Source: Sabellastarte sp. h YS-2021
Taxonomy: Eukaryota > Annelida > Polychaeta > Sabellida > Sabellidae
DNA: 64,000 bases
Reading direction: 5' to 3'
Assembly: GCA_964017235.1 (NCBI GenBank)
Contig: OZ024936.1
Location: 34,556,040-34,620,039, forward strand
Of the stretch, positions 46,201 to 56,370 are shown piece after piece; within the stretch, counting starts at the first letter, position 1; every line of letters starts with the position of its first letter. The position numbers and the translations under genes are program-made. The notes under the pieces were generated by a model that did not search any database, had not been told where the DNA came from, and was given only the letters and a program-made list of their open reading frames with translations.

Positions 46201-49200
46201 CAAACCTTACACCCATTGATTATACTTTGATGTAATTTCTACACTACATACATTTTTTCAGTTAATTTCAGTTCATTCTTTTCATGATATGCAAAAATGT
46301 AACCGAGTGATCTTGTCCCAAAATGAAATTAGCCATATGCATCTGCTAATGGGGGTTTTCTGCTTTCCCAGAGTAAATTGGACTTTGGATGAATGGTCTT
46401 TATGAATTATGGAGACTAGGAGCATTTTGTAAGGCTTTTCTTTTCAATATTTTTACTAGGGACGAATCCCATGTTATTGTTTTTAAGAGGAATTGCGGGG
46501 TTTAGCCTCCTAACTCATTTGCTGACTGATATACTAAATAATACTCACTCGTTTCAAGTTGCTTCCAGTACTAGAGTCCCATGCTTTATGCTATGGTTTT
46601 GATAGCTCTGTATACTGTAGTTTAGCAAGTCATTAATGTGCTATTAAATCACCACACACACACATACATGTGAGCACAGCAAGACAGTGAGGCATTGCTT
46701 TACACAGCAATAAACATGTGTACTCTAACTTGTCTTTCAGCAAGATACTGCTGCTATGATGTCAAGAACATTCATTATTGCACTGACATATTGTAGCAAG
46801 TTATTGTTTACCAAAGTCCACTTGTATACTTCAGGAACAACCCCGCCTGGCAAGTTTGATCCATGCGCTGCAGCTGCCACTTCGTACATCCCCCCAACCG
46901 AACCCAGGCCCACCTACATTCTTTTTGCGAGACCAGCTTCTGATGATGAGCGATCTTAGAAACTCCAGTAAAGTGCCTTACGAGTTACGGGGAAACGAGC
47001 AAGGGGAGAGTCCAGATCAGTTAGAGAGGTGAGTGTAGAGAGTGCACCACTTCAGTGGCAGATGTAACATACAGTATATGTGCCAAAGCTGTGATTTATA
47101 AACCAAAGGAAATTCATAAGCATTTAAAGTTTCTTTTGATGGCAGTGTTTGGTCAAACTGAAATCAAATTTGGTGTTAAATTTCTCTGCACTTTTGCAAG
47201 TAGGCCTTGATATGGTGATATGCAGCTTTTGTGTGCATAGATATCATATTTTTGTGTCACTAGAATCAAAACAAGCTTGACATATAAGGATTGCTTTGTC
47301 TTCCAGCATCGCTATCTTTGGATTTGTTAAAGTTGCTATCACTCATCGTTAACATCATCACACTTCACTTCCAGACAGTATCTCAAAATCAAGATATAGA
47401 GATATAGCCTGTGGATGTATATAGTCCTAAAGGCGTGCTTTCTTTTAATGTAATGTTAAACTCCCATGCATAAAAGAATTATATTAAATTTAAGTTTTTC
47501 TGTGTTTCCACACAATATACTAGAATGGTGCAACATATTTGATCTGTATATGGCATATGCATGCAACTGACATTAGCTTCATAAAACCTCCATAGCTTCA
47601 TGAAATTATGCATATCTGTGTGTTTGTCACTCTGTCCGACATAAGTAAAGAAAGCTTTACATCGGATCTAGGCCATATTTTTTTAACAATTTGGGTTTAA
47701 TAATGACTTTATCCTCCTCAAAGATGGCCTGGATCTGCAAAAATAGTACCCGTCAATTGAGTGTTTTCATGTCAGTCTGGTATATATATATTTTTTAATT
47801 TCATCCATTTTATTCTATAACTAAAACTTGTGCCAGTAACAATTCTACTGAATTTTTGTGTATACAGGTGTGTGAGAATGCATCAAAAATAAATGCATAT
47901 ACAGTTTGCAGTTATCTAAATGTGACATTCGCATACAGTATATCTCCCAATATAGCTGATTTTGTAATGTCAGATACAAGTTTAGTCTAAACATTCTATT
48001 AAAACACTGAAACTAAACAATGGATGATAATATGCTGCACAATGGTTAATAAAAATAATTAAAATGCACATGGAATTAAAAACAGGTAAAACTACCTGTA
48101 GTTACATCAGGTTTTGTTGACCAAGTACTGGTGATACTGCTTTGTTAGCCCTTCTGTATGGTGCAGACTTTGTATTATGTATTTGTAGTTATTATAAAAA
48201 ACAGTTAACTGGCGGTTATCACACAGTCAACAAAATGAATCCACTGCTGCTCAACACAACATTGGGCTTATATTTATACAGACTAGGGTAAGTATTAATA
48301 GTATTTGAATTTACAAATATCATATGTATCTTAGGGATCAGCCGACAATCACCTGAAGCATAATGTTACCAGAAACAACTGTGCTTTTTTAACTTCCCAT
48401 TTGAGTGTGAAGAAGATGAGAAATTAATATCCTATTATAAAATAACAGAAACTTTTGCATGGTTATTTGGTTATTTTCAGGCTGGATTGCAAGAGTCTTT
48501 AAGTGTTTTACTTGTGTTCATATGTAACATAAGATTGTTTACTCTCCTCGATAAACATATGTATTCTTCATTCCAGTGTTACAGGTTTAATATGTTTTAT
48601 CTTACTGAAAGCCAAGCGAGTCTCTGTGCTCGTGTTATGATGTTATGGGTGTGTCAAAGACAAAAATATAAATAATGTGACATATTTTTATCACTTAGCT
48701 ATCAAAACAGCTTGGGTCAAGTTGCTAGTACTGAAGGGAGAAATTTCATATCTGACACTGTACAATGGAAACATCTGGCTGGTAGGTCACTTAGTACAAG
48801 TACACAGTTTTAAATGTTAAATAAATTCAATAAAGTATAAAATTTAAATGAACAAAAAAAACTGAGTGTAGAATATAGAAATGGTATAAATCACAAGAGT
48901 ATTTGTATATTACACTTAAAAACTTAGTAAAGTAATACTTAACAGAAGTGATGTGTATAGTTACAGGTGTATTATTTGATTATATATGCAAATTTTATTT
49001 ATCTATATTCAGCCAATGACAATGCTGCTCAGCTTTTGATGAAACCCTGGGATACCCTACACTCAGACTATGTGGACCACAAAGTGTTGAAGGGTGGCAT
49101 GCAAAAATTACCAGTCAGACTGCTGGATGAATTCAAACAGAAGAGTTCAGGGTGAGCAGAGGGTTTTATTGATGTTACAGTACATACAGACATCATATAC

Positions 49201-52200
49201 AGGGTGCCTAAATACTTGAACATAGGCCATGTATGTTGATAAACTGGGATCAGACCATCAAACCGGGTCCTGGTAGAACTGTAAAGATATAGACATGTGT
49301 ATTTCTCCATAAATAACACAGGAGAACCTATTTACTGGTCCTATTTGTTATCATAATATCTGTTACCTCTCCCAAGAAGGTAATGTTTTGGATGCATTTG
49401 TTTGTCTGTGTTGGAGATTACTCTAAAACTAAAGAACACATCTTTAAGAAATTTTAAAGGTGATAGAGCCTGACCAAAGACAAAAGTCATTAAATTTTGG
49501 AAAAAATCAAAATCACACTCTGAATACCAAAAAAATCCTGAAGTTAAATAATGATATTGGGATTCTCAGCTGTCTCGGCAGATGTTTTAGTATTCTAGGA
49601 GTGCTTTCCAATTTTAATGTAAATTTCCTTGTTTTGTGACTGATATTTCATATTTTATTTTCAATAAACATGTTTACATCAGCCGTCATATTTACTTTAT
49701 TAGAAATTTCAGTTGGTTGTAACTAGAATACGAAAACCAGGATTTGGGTCAGTTATTGTGCATACCTGGTCTCGATTAATGGCCGACTCATGATCCTACA
49801 GAAGGTTTCTACACAATACAATAGATTTTAACTTGTAATACATGAATACAGTTGTGGCACATGTGATCTGCCACCAGTCAAGTAAAAAAGTAAATGTAAC
49901 ATAAAGGATATATTTCTCACATATTTGTCTAATTTTGTCTGACAAAAATATTTTGAAGTATTCAAACTGATCGTTGATGTCTCACCAACATATAGCACTA
50001 GTGAGGATAGGAGAAGTATTAAACTTACAAAAAGCTAAATTAAAATAAAACTTTTACAGCTTATCACAAATTTGTCTATAATCTTGTCTGGCTAACAAAT
50101 TGTCGGGGAAATTACAGCGTGTTATTTGGTTCAATGACCTCAGGTTCTGTATTCATCAAGCCTCCTAAATTTTTAGGTCTGTTTACAAAAGCCAGATAAA
50201 TAGTCATGATAAACTTTCCTTAAAGATACTATTCACAAAGGCCCCTTTGTTAAGCGAGGTTTAATTTAGTACCAAAACATTGGAAGGACTAACAAATCAA
50301 TGATTTTTTTAAACTTTTAAGACTGTTACAGACAAAATGAGGGCTGATAAATAATGGCCCAGTTGCACAGACAGCAGAAATGTGGTTCTTTTGAAATTTA
50401 AACCATTTTAAAACATCAGTGAGGTTCATGCAGTTTGGTAGATTGTACCTATGTGGACAAGTGTGTAAAATTGTAAAATGATATGTGAATAGGTTATTCC
50501 TTTATTACAGTGGCACTGTGAAACTGAAACATCGTCTTGAATGTATCCGAGAAAAACATGGCGTCTACCAGTTGATATTTATAAAAACCAACCGTACAGC
50601 ATCAGGATCACTCGTGGATTTGCGTGTAAGTGGAGTGTGCTCTTACTTGTTATTACATTTGAATTTCCCACGCTGTCAGCAAAACCAACAAAGATCTGCT
50701 GACGTCCTGTTTACCAGTGAATTTATTTATTTATTTATTTGGGCTTTTACATCGCTTTCAACACTGTACAGGTTATATCACGACAGGTAATTGGAAGGGC
50801 AGAGGAAACCGGTACATACAGTTGGTCAAGGTTCTGTACTGTAAACTGCCGACCAACGGCAAGCAACTACCAGCTTTCCCACTTAAGGCCGTGCTGGGAA
50901 CCGAACCCTGGCCTCAGAGGTGGGAGGCAAGAGTGTTACCACTCTGCCACCATGGGCCCCTGTTTACCAGTGAAGTAATAGGCAATAAAACAGCAAAATC
51001 TGTCAGGTCAAGCATGGCTGAAAGTGTTTTAGGTTTTAATCTGAATCATGAGTCCCCACCATTTTAAAAACATCGATTACTTATTATGACAATAGTTAAA
51101 TTATCAAAATTTATTCAAACTAGGAATTGTTTCAAAATAAATTGTGCAGCAATCTACTCTGTAACAATTTTCTAAGTAATACATACAAATTGTTATATTG
51201 TATGATATTTATGGTATATCTTGATATCTGTGGCAACTATCAATTGTTAATTATGCCAAATATTTAATATTTTATTTATCAAAGAAAATCCAAGAAACAG
51301 TTAGAAATATATCATAAAAAAGTATTCATTCTGTACATGCTTTGGCTGGGACATAAAGTAAGTGATTTATTTTCTTTGGAAGATAACCTTGTGTAGTGTA
51401 TTTAAAGCCTTTTACAAGTTATAACCCAACATTTTGGTGAAAATGTCTGTTGAAAATATTTATAGTAAAGCCACAAATTATTAGGTGGTTATTAATAATT
51501 GACATTGTATTGTCAAACGTAATTGTTTGTACAACTATAAAGATATGCCATATAATCAGTAACTAACAAACACAAATGTTAAAGATACTTGTGGTTGAAA
51601 TGTTTCAGGAGTCAGAAGAGGTATGCAGCAATAAGGTGATCCTGGCTGTACCACCCAAGGCTCTGCAGCATATTGAATGGAAGCCATTTGATGGACATTT
51701 TGTCTTCAGACAATCTCTCAACTCTGTAGTGGAATACCCTGTCATGAGGGTTTTCTTCTTGTACTCAAAATTATGGTTTAACCTCAATGCTATTCCAATT
51801 GAATATCAAGATGTCTACACGGATATGCCAATCCACCACTTCAAATACCAAGGCAGATACGAGCATGCTAACAAGGTATACCATGCCTTCCTGGTGGCTG
51901 AAGCTGAAGGGGATGATTTGAAATACCTGCAGGGTCTTCTAGATCTGACATACTTTGACTGTGAACATGTCTACAGGTGTCGAGATAGTAAATATCTAGT
52001 GCAGGATATCACACGGCAGATCGTGACTCTGTTCCAGAGCAGGTATAAGATTTCAGCAGAAGATATGCCTGATCCTGAACAGGTTATCATCAATGACTGG
52101 TCAAAAAACAGTGGCACCGGCAGCTGGTATAACTGGAGGAAGGGGGTGAGTTGGGACAATGTGGGAAGTAATATAACAAAACCTGAGTACAGAGAAGATG

Positions 52201-52313
52201 TGTACTTTGTGGGAAATGGATTCTGTGCAGGGCAGTGTCAACACAATGTGGATGGCATCTTCCAAAGTGTGGACCATGTGATAGATAATTATTTAAATTT
52301 TTCCAGAACCTGA
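39998..52313 (+). CDS. Membrane-anchored flavin amine oxidase (L-amino-acid oxidase-like), nine exons
   Basis: The exons assemble as 39998-40211, 45135-45179, 45723-45913, 46835-47028, 48585-48641, 48699-48781, 49013-49151, 50511-50625 and 51609-52313. All splice phases match, giving 1743 nt and 580 residues. Residues 1-51 are polar and basic, 52-72 form one transmembrane helix, and the remainder is a flavin amine oxidase domain. This comprises GSGISG (95-100) for the FAD dinucleotide, YEMSDDVGG (117-125) with the ribose-binding Glu118, ILAVPPKAL in the last exon, and a C-terminal VYFVGNGFCAGQCQHNVDGI. Family members oxidatively deaminate amino acids or amines, releasing H2O2 and ammonia. The topology predicts a type II membrane protein with the enzyme outside or in the lumen. 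The usual GGR is GGM here, so substrate and activity are uncertain. Weakest point: the exon 5 donor (GTTATG). Confidence 0.88.
40501..40551. repeat. ATT/AAT self-complementary repeat
   Basis: Six ATT units, a short TACATACATAAAT middle, then AAT units: a simple palindrome able to fold as a hairpin. Confidence 0.85.
41315..41340 (+). repeat. G-rich tract with quadruplex potential
   Basis: Five G-runs (3, 5, 2, 7 and 5) are separated by single T residues. Lies in intron 1 on the coding strand, so the pre-mRNA would carry it too. Confidence 0.75.
41484..41514. repeat. C19 run followed by (AC)6
   Basis: Nineteen C residues at 41484-41502 followed by six AC units; about 145 bp after the G-rich tract. 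Confidence 0.9.
42579..42703. mobile_element. Hairpin-type MITE or fold-back repeat
   Basis: The left arm (CTCACTACTTATTATCATG ... ATTATCTTTTGATCAC, 42579-42624) is an imperfect inverted copy of the right arm (GTGATCAAAAGATAATTAAG ... CATGACATAATATGTAGTGA, 42654-42700), with a loop of about 30 bp. Related motifs (CTTTTGATCATACGATCTCG, GAGTACTTGAGTAC) upstream at 42500-42545 suggest the full element may begin near 42450. Confidence 0.65.
42779..42939 (-). mobile_element. 5S rRNA-derived SINE, copy 2 (best preserved)
   Basis: The minus strand starts GTCTCCGGACTTTCATCGGC and contains GAAGTTAAGCAGCAATGGGC and GTTAGTACTTGGATGGGTGA, followed by CCG. This is a close match to the 3' half of metazoan 5S rRNA, including its internal promoter. 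The 5' half diverges from 5S but matches the copy at 8665-8830. A non-5S body follows (CAGTTCTTCACCAGCTGCAG). Confidence 0.88.
43759..43860 (+). mobile_element. Old tRNA-derived SINE fragment
   Basis: GGGGCCACTGGGAAGCACAC, CCTCCCACCTCTGAGTTTGA and CCTCAAGTGGGAAAGCTGGT, then AGTTGCTTGTC, follow the intact family in order but with many changes. The 3' half is missing. Confidence 0.75.
44437..45060. mobile_element. Fold-back element with 110-bp arms of GGGGCCC/A6 repeats
   Basis: The left arm (44437-44546) is built from units such as GGAAAAAAGGGGCCCA and ends CCTACAGTGTTTGGAAAAGG. The right arm (44949-45060) is its inverted copy, unit by unit, including the odd CACCTAGAAAAAA/TTTTTTCTAGGTCCC variant and the CCAAAAACTGTAGGCC segment. 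The 400-bp interior is AT-rich and non-coding. Short flanking TTATAT copies (about 44421 and 45066) might be a target duplication. It ends only about 75 bp upstream of exon 2 of the amine oxidase gene. Confidence 0.8.
45135..45179 (+). CDS. Amine oxidase gene exon 2
   Basis: A 45-nt exon between TTTTTTATTGCAG and GGTGGGCA, encoding VHKENYEKGQENYRSG with the junction codons. It is a polar stalk between the membrane helix and the flavin domain. Phase 1 at both ends. Confidence 0.82.
45723..45913 (+). CDS. Amine oxidase gene exon 3 (FAD-binding GxGxxG)
   Basis: Acceptor CCTTTCAG; encodes CLDVAIIGSGISGAYAAWKL, then VHVYEMSDDVGGMFQ and ALDVGVMSYSPK, ending in phase 0 at donor AAAGGTACT. This is the Rossmann-type FAD entry fold of the amine oxidase family. 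Confidence 0.92.
46835..47028 (+). CDS. Amine oxidase gene exon 4
   Basis: The acceptor TTGTATACTTCAG at 46834 places the exon in phase 0. It encodes EQPRLASLIHALQLPLRTSP, then PPTFFLRDQLLMMSDLRN and VPYELRGNEQGESPDQLER, ending in phase 2 at GAGAGGTGAGTG. A longer overlapping open frame from 46756 uses the wrong frame. Confidence 0.85.
48585..48641 (+). CDS. Amine oxidase gene exon 5 (boundary uncertain)
   Basis: Acceptor TTCCAGTGTTACAG; encodes RFNMFYLTESQASLCARVM. Only a donor at 48642 (ATGTTATG) gives the phase required by exon 6; the better-looking GTGTGTC at 48649 would shift the frame. The 3' boundary is therefore the weakest of the model. Confidence 0.6.
48699..48781 (+). CDS. Amine oxidase gene exon 6
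   Basis: Acceptor TTTTATCACTTAG; encodes YQNSLGQVASTEGRNFISDT then VQWKHLA, ending in phase 1 at GGCTGGTAGGT. Confidence 0.8.
49013..49151 (+). CDS. Amine oxidase gene exon 7
   Basis: Acceptor CTATATTCAG; encodes ANDNAAQLLMKPWDTLHSDY, then VLKGGMQKLPVRLLDEF, ending in phase 2 at TTCAGGGTGAGC. The GGMQKLP segment corresponds to the 'GG...LP' substrate-domain entry found in L-amino-acid oxidases. Confidence 0.88.
49363..49625 (+). repeat. CCAAGGAGGT-family repeat, copy 3, in intron 7
   Basis: Starts TTACCTCTCCCAAGAAGGTA, continues TTTGTTTGTCTGTGTTGGAG and then matches 31500-31790 over several segments. Non-coding. Confidence 0.65.
50511..50625 (+). CDS. Amine oxidase gene exon 8
   Basis: Acceptor CCTTTATTACAG; encodes GTVKLKHRLECIREKHGVYQ, then LIFIKTNRTASGSLVDLR, ending in phase 0 at TGCGTGTAAGT. 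A SINE (50722-50958) sits about 100 bp into the following intron. Confidence 0.88.
50706..50974 (-). mobile_element. tRNA-derived SINE with 16-bp target duplication, in intron 8
   Basis: The element is 50722-50958, flanked by exact CCTGTTTACCAGTGAA copies at 50706-50721 and 50959-50974. The minus strand carries A box TGGCAGAGTGG and B box GGTTCGGTTCC, and ends in (AAAT)n. It is inserted about 100 bp downstream of the exon 8 donor, antisense to the host gene. Confidence 0.95.
51609..52313 (+). CDS. Amine oxidase gene exon 9 (C-terminal half of the domain)
   Basis: Acceptor GAAATGTTTCAG, phase 0. The 234 residues run from ESEEVCSNKVILAVPPKALQ to the stop at 52311-52313, including INDWSKNSGTGSWYNWRKG and the FAD-contacting VYFVGNGFCAGQCQHNVDGI. 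This single exon carries 40% of the protein. Confidence 0.93.
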   Translation, partial: ESEEVCSNKVILAVPPKALQHIEWKPFDGHFVFRQSLNSVVEYPVMRVFFLYSKLWFNLNAIPIEYQDVYTDMPIHHFKYQGRYEHANKVYHAFLVAEAEGDDLKYLQGLLDLTYFDCEHVYRCRDSKYLVQDITRQIVTLFQSRYKISAEDMPDPEQVIINDWSKNSGTGSWYNWRKGVSWDNVGSNITKPEYREDVYFVGNGFCAGQCQHNVDGIFQSVDHVIDNYLNFSRT

Positions 52314-55300
52314 ATAATGTATATGTAGTTGTTAACCTCTGCCAGTATATCTCCTTGCTTGTATACAGAGTCAGCTGAAACTTGATAGCCTAAAACGTGA
52401 TGTTTTGACTATGTACAAATGTTTTAGGTTTGTTAGTGTATTTATAAATGAGCTCTCGTGGTACCACTTTGGAAATTTGTAGTTAATCCATTATTACAGT
52501 TAACCCAAGTCGTGAAATTCTGTTTCATTGGTATAAAGTAGAAATATTCAATTGTTACCATTTACTAATTCTTCCAGTCATTTCTCCATAAATTTATTTA
52601 AATTTGTTAAAGGTTAAATTAAATTGTTAGACTAGATCAAATGAAAATGTCTACAGTGATATCAGGAGAGCTTCTCAGGTTGTCTAATATGATGATGTGT
52701 GTTTTATGCAACTGATGATTTGCACTTTATTCAAAACAGATTTTCCAGCAAAGTAATCAAAATATCATTGACATGACAGCAAATAATGAAATACATATAA
52801 TTGGTGTCCTATTATTTGAGATACTCATATTAAAAACAGATGTTATACTAGATGTGTTGTTGAAGAGAAGAATTGCTAAAATAGATAAATAATAGTGATA
52901 AACACTTCAATGTGTGGCTTTGAAAATATATTTCATTGAAACAATGCCAGTCTTCTCCTTATAAAATGCAAACCTAACCACTTTTCCTAAGGTTTGCCTT
53001 GTATGGGCTTACAGCCTCTCCTCATTACATCTACTAAAGAGGATGTTTTAGTGGCTATAAATTTATTTGTGTCTTGTTATCAGGATTCCAGAAACGCTAC
53101 TGAACAGACTTTGATCAAATCCATAGATGTTTAAATACAGTTCTGTGACAATTGAATTCAATTAAGGGTGTTATCATATTGAAATAATACACTTGCTTTA
53201 TGTTATATGCTTTTTTTCGTTAGTGGTGGCATTGCTTACACAAATCAAAACCGGTTACCCGGGCTTTGAAATGAACGAAATCCGGTATTTTGTAGGCTTG
53301 TTACTGGCAGTGATTATTTCTCGCGGGGCGTACATGAACCAGAACTTGCAACTGGAAATGGCTTTTGTGGGATACCAAAAAGTATGTAAACATGACTTTT
53401 GCTCAATAAAGGTAAAAATGTGGCATATTAAACAAAATATGTATATATTTTGTCGTTTTGATGAAGTGTCAGCCATTAGAAAGCCTAAAATTATAACGTT
53501 TTAAAAGCCCGGTTCCCAAATATTCTTTTTCTACCAAAACAAAATGAAATATCGCATACCGGAAAACCGTTAACAACACTATTTTTCATATATGTAATCT
53601 GTAAGTACTCTTAAGATTATGAACAGCTTTTATATTCCTACCTCTAATCTTAAGGCTTTTAAAATATCAATATCTCACAATGGATAGGTTTTGTACTAGT
53701 TGTGTCAAAAAACATTTACATATAAGGTGAGAATTGAATATGCTTTATTTCCCATATTTATATCCAAACATTTGTAGGTTTTTATGAAATGTGATGAAAT
53801 CAAATATTAAAGAAATTCTATAGCCCACTTTTTGGTGAATGAAAGACATGTGTATTTGATAAGAGAAAGAGAAAGAACCCCATGGCTGTTTCAACTCTTT
53901 TCATCAAGGTATATGTCTCCACATGATACATCCACAGTAATTATTCAGTACAAGCTGTTTTATATCGAACCTATGCAATAAATCAATATTGCCATTTCCT
54001 GAACTAGTTTGTACATAATAAATGTGTTAATCGTTTTAAAAGAAGTTTTGTACAATTTCTGTTATTTTGTTAATATGTGTAAAATATAGCTTGCAGAATG
54101 CATAAAAAACTATGTTCTGCAGTTTTTTTAGAGAATGTTGTTATGTTCACAAGTAAAAAATTGACTGCATGCTCAGTTGGTGTACATTTATATATAAAAA
54201 GCCATTATGTGTTTTAGTATAAATTTTGACAAAGACCACTGATTTTTTTTTACAAAATAAACAGTATAAATGAGATGTACACATTTTAATTGTCACGTAT
54301 TTTTTTTGGCATTATGTGGCCAGCTGTTGAATCAGCTCATCACTTGTTGTTTTATGTTGATATGTGAGTCAGAGCATTTTGTTTAATACAATTACTTGCA
54401 TTGCATCTTCATTTTTATTAATAGTAACATCTAGGGTCATGTTTAGACAAATAAGGAAAATTTGTTCATGAGCAAACCATTGTGCTGTTCTCTTTTCCAT
54501 TGACATGTTATGTTCTTGTATTTTAGACTGTAATATTTTTACACCCATTCATTTAAAGTTTCATACCTTGTCCAGATCTTATCAAACCTGTAGGATTTTA
54601 CAACAAAAACTGCTGAGTGTTCTCCATTATGAGAACATTGGGTCTGATATGTGTAATATGTAAAGTAACTCCATTGCATGATACTATTTACTCACCAAGC
54701 CTTGAGCAATGTGTACAGCAAAAAAGTGTAATGTGCTTGACCTGAGAAGCTTTGATCTGACGTCTGTAATGTTTACAGTATCTCCAATACATAATATTAC
54801 TCACCCAGCCTGAGGCATATATATCTGTATCCATGACATAAATGTGCAACCAGTGTTACTCCAGCACAGTGTACACAGTATAGCTGCAGAGCACAGGACT
54901 GATCATATAGCCTTAGTCAGCTTCGCAAAGGTACACCTCAGATTTCACTTGGCTAAATCATAAAATCATTCATAGCCCAGAATGTTTCTACCTATAACAT
55001 TGTGGAGGAAAAACATAAACCCGACACTATTTAAAATCCATGTTTTATAATTGAACACATATTTAATGTTTGGTAATGAATAGTAGACTTTTTCCACATC
55101 CAAAATGAACACAGTTTAAGTTAAATGTCAGTTTAAGCCGGATACCATGTTAGGAATATTTACTGTGGATCCTATTTTTACTCTACAAATATTGATATAA
55201 TCAATCTGCTTATGCACACAAGTACTTTAGAGAGCAGACTCATTTTCTCTGAAAAGTGTCTTATGATCAGACCAATTACCTCAATATGCCAGCACTCCCT

Positions 55301-56170
55301 TCATACTTCTTTTGTCAACCACTCTCTCTGGTTCTTGTGATTTTAGAAAGATTTATTGGATCACTTGAGTGTATGGCTCTGAATGAGGGTATGTGTGTTC
55401 AGTACATGACCTGGAAGTAAATAAATAAGATTTATAAACTCTCACACAGACTAAATAGACTACTGGAAAGCTTTTTAGTGAGATTAATACGGTTTGTTTT
55501 TACTGAACAGATACATTAATGCGTGTGCATATCTATCAGAATGAAGGAGCAGCAATAGGACTGACTCTGAAAACACTGGAAAGGACAGTAGAGATTAATT
55601 TTTATAATAAGGAGTCACTACTGAAGTGATAAATGGATAATAAAACTAACTAGACTAAAGACTGGGAATAATTCTTCTGAAAGACACATAGTTTTGTATA
55701 GTGATAGAATAGATACACTAAACAAATACCTAGTATGTTGAACCAGAATTGCGTTTATACAGCTCTCTGTGTATATGATTGAAATACATTAAGTTTCTAT
55801 CGACTTGATGGTCATGCTAGGAATAATGGACAACTGGATAAGCATTGGTACTGAATAAAATAAATGATCTGAAATATTCTTCTGAGACTGGTGGGAGTAC
55901 TAAAATACACTCGAGTGTCATTTAGCACCTTGGAAAGGAGTATCACACCTGCCTGGCTTCATGCACACATTTAAATATCTCTTCAGTAGGCCATACGGAG
56001 TTATAATACAGCCTGAGGTAAGGCTAGATCTTTAATCTGCCTTTTTATCAAAATTAAACATCGGGAGAGCTAATTTTCAATTTACCTTTTTGTACAATAT
56101 GTTATAGCTGACTGCTCTTCTCGTTTTCTCATGGGATTTATGTTGTCTAGGATGCCAATCTAGATGTTGA
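52314..56170. other. 3' flank of the amine oxidase gene and spacer
   Basis: The immediate 3' UTR follows the stop at 52313. The first AATAAA signals on the plus strand are at about 53405 and 53978, so the transcript end is not fixed. A short, less AT-rich patch at 53247-53520 (ACCGGTTACCCGGGCTTT, and AAGCCCGGTTCCC near its end) stands out. Its open frame contains NEIRYFVGLLLAVIISRGAY, which faintly recalls a piggyBac-type transposase but is too short to call. Confidence 0.45.
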
Positions 56171-56370
56171 TGTATCATGGTAGTGCAGTGAGCGATATGC
56201 CCATTACAATACACTGAGGGCGCGAGTTCAAATCCCTAACAGAACCTTAATGAAAAAGTTGGTTTACAGTGTAGAATCTGAACAATAATGCATGGACTGC
56301 TTGTTTCTGTACCGTCAACAACCTTTGTTGGTATAAATTATGCACTTTTAACCCAATATTAAACCTTAAT
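56171..56370 (+). mobile_element. Very old SINE-like sequence
   Basis: TCATGGTAGTGCAGTGAGCG and GGGCGCGAGTTCAAATCCC resemble a tRNA head with A and B boxes. The body keeps GTTTACAGTGTAGAAT and an ending TTTTAACCCAATATTAAAC in the same order as the SINE family. Heavily diverged. Confidence 0.5.

Noticed and set aside
46756-46959. Open frame overlapping exon 4 of the amine oxidase gene
   Set aside because: Wrong frame: the exon starting at 46835 in the other frame gives conserved-looking text and matching splice phases on both sides.
48487-48675. Open frame taken as a stand-alone small gene
   Set aside because: Only its last third is exon 5 of the amine oxidase gene; the front part lies before a good acceptor.
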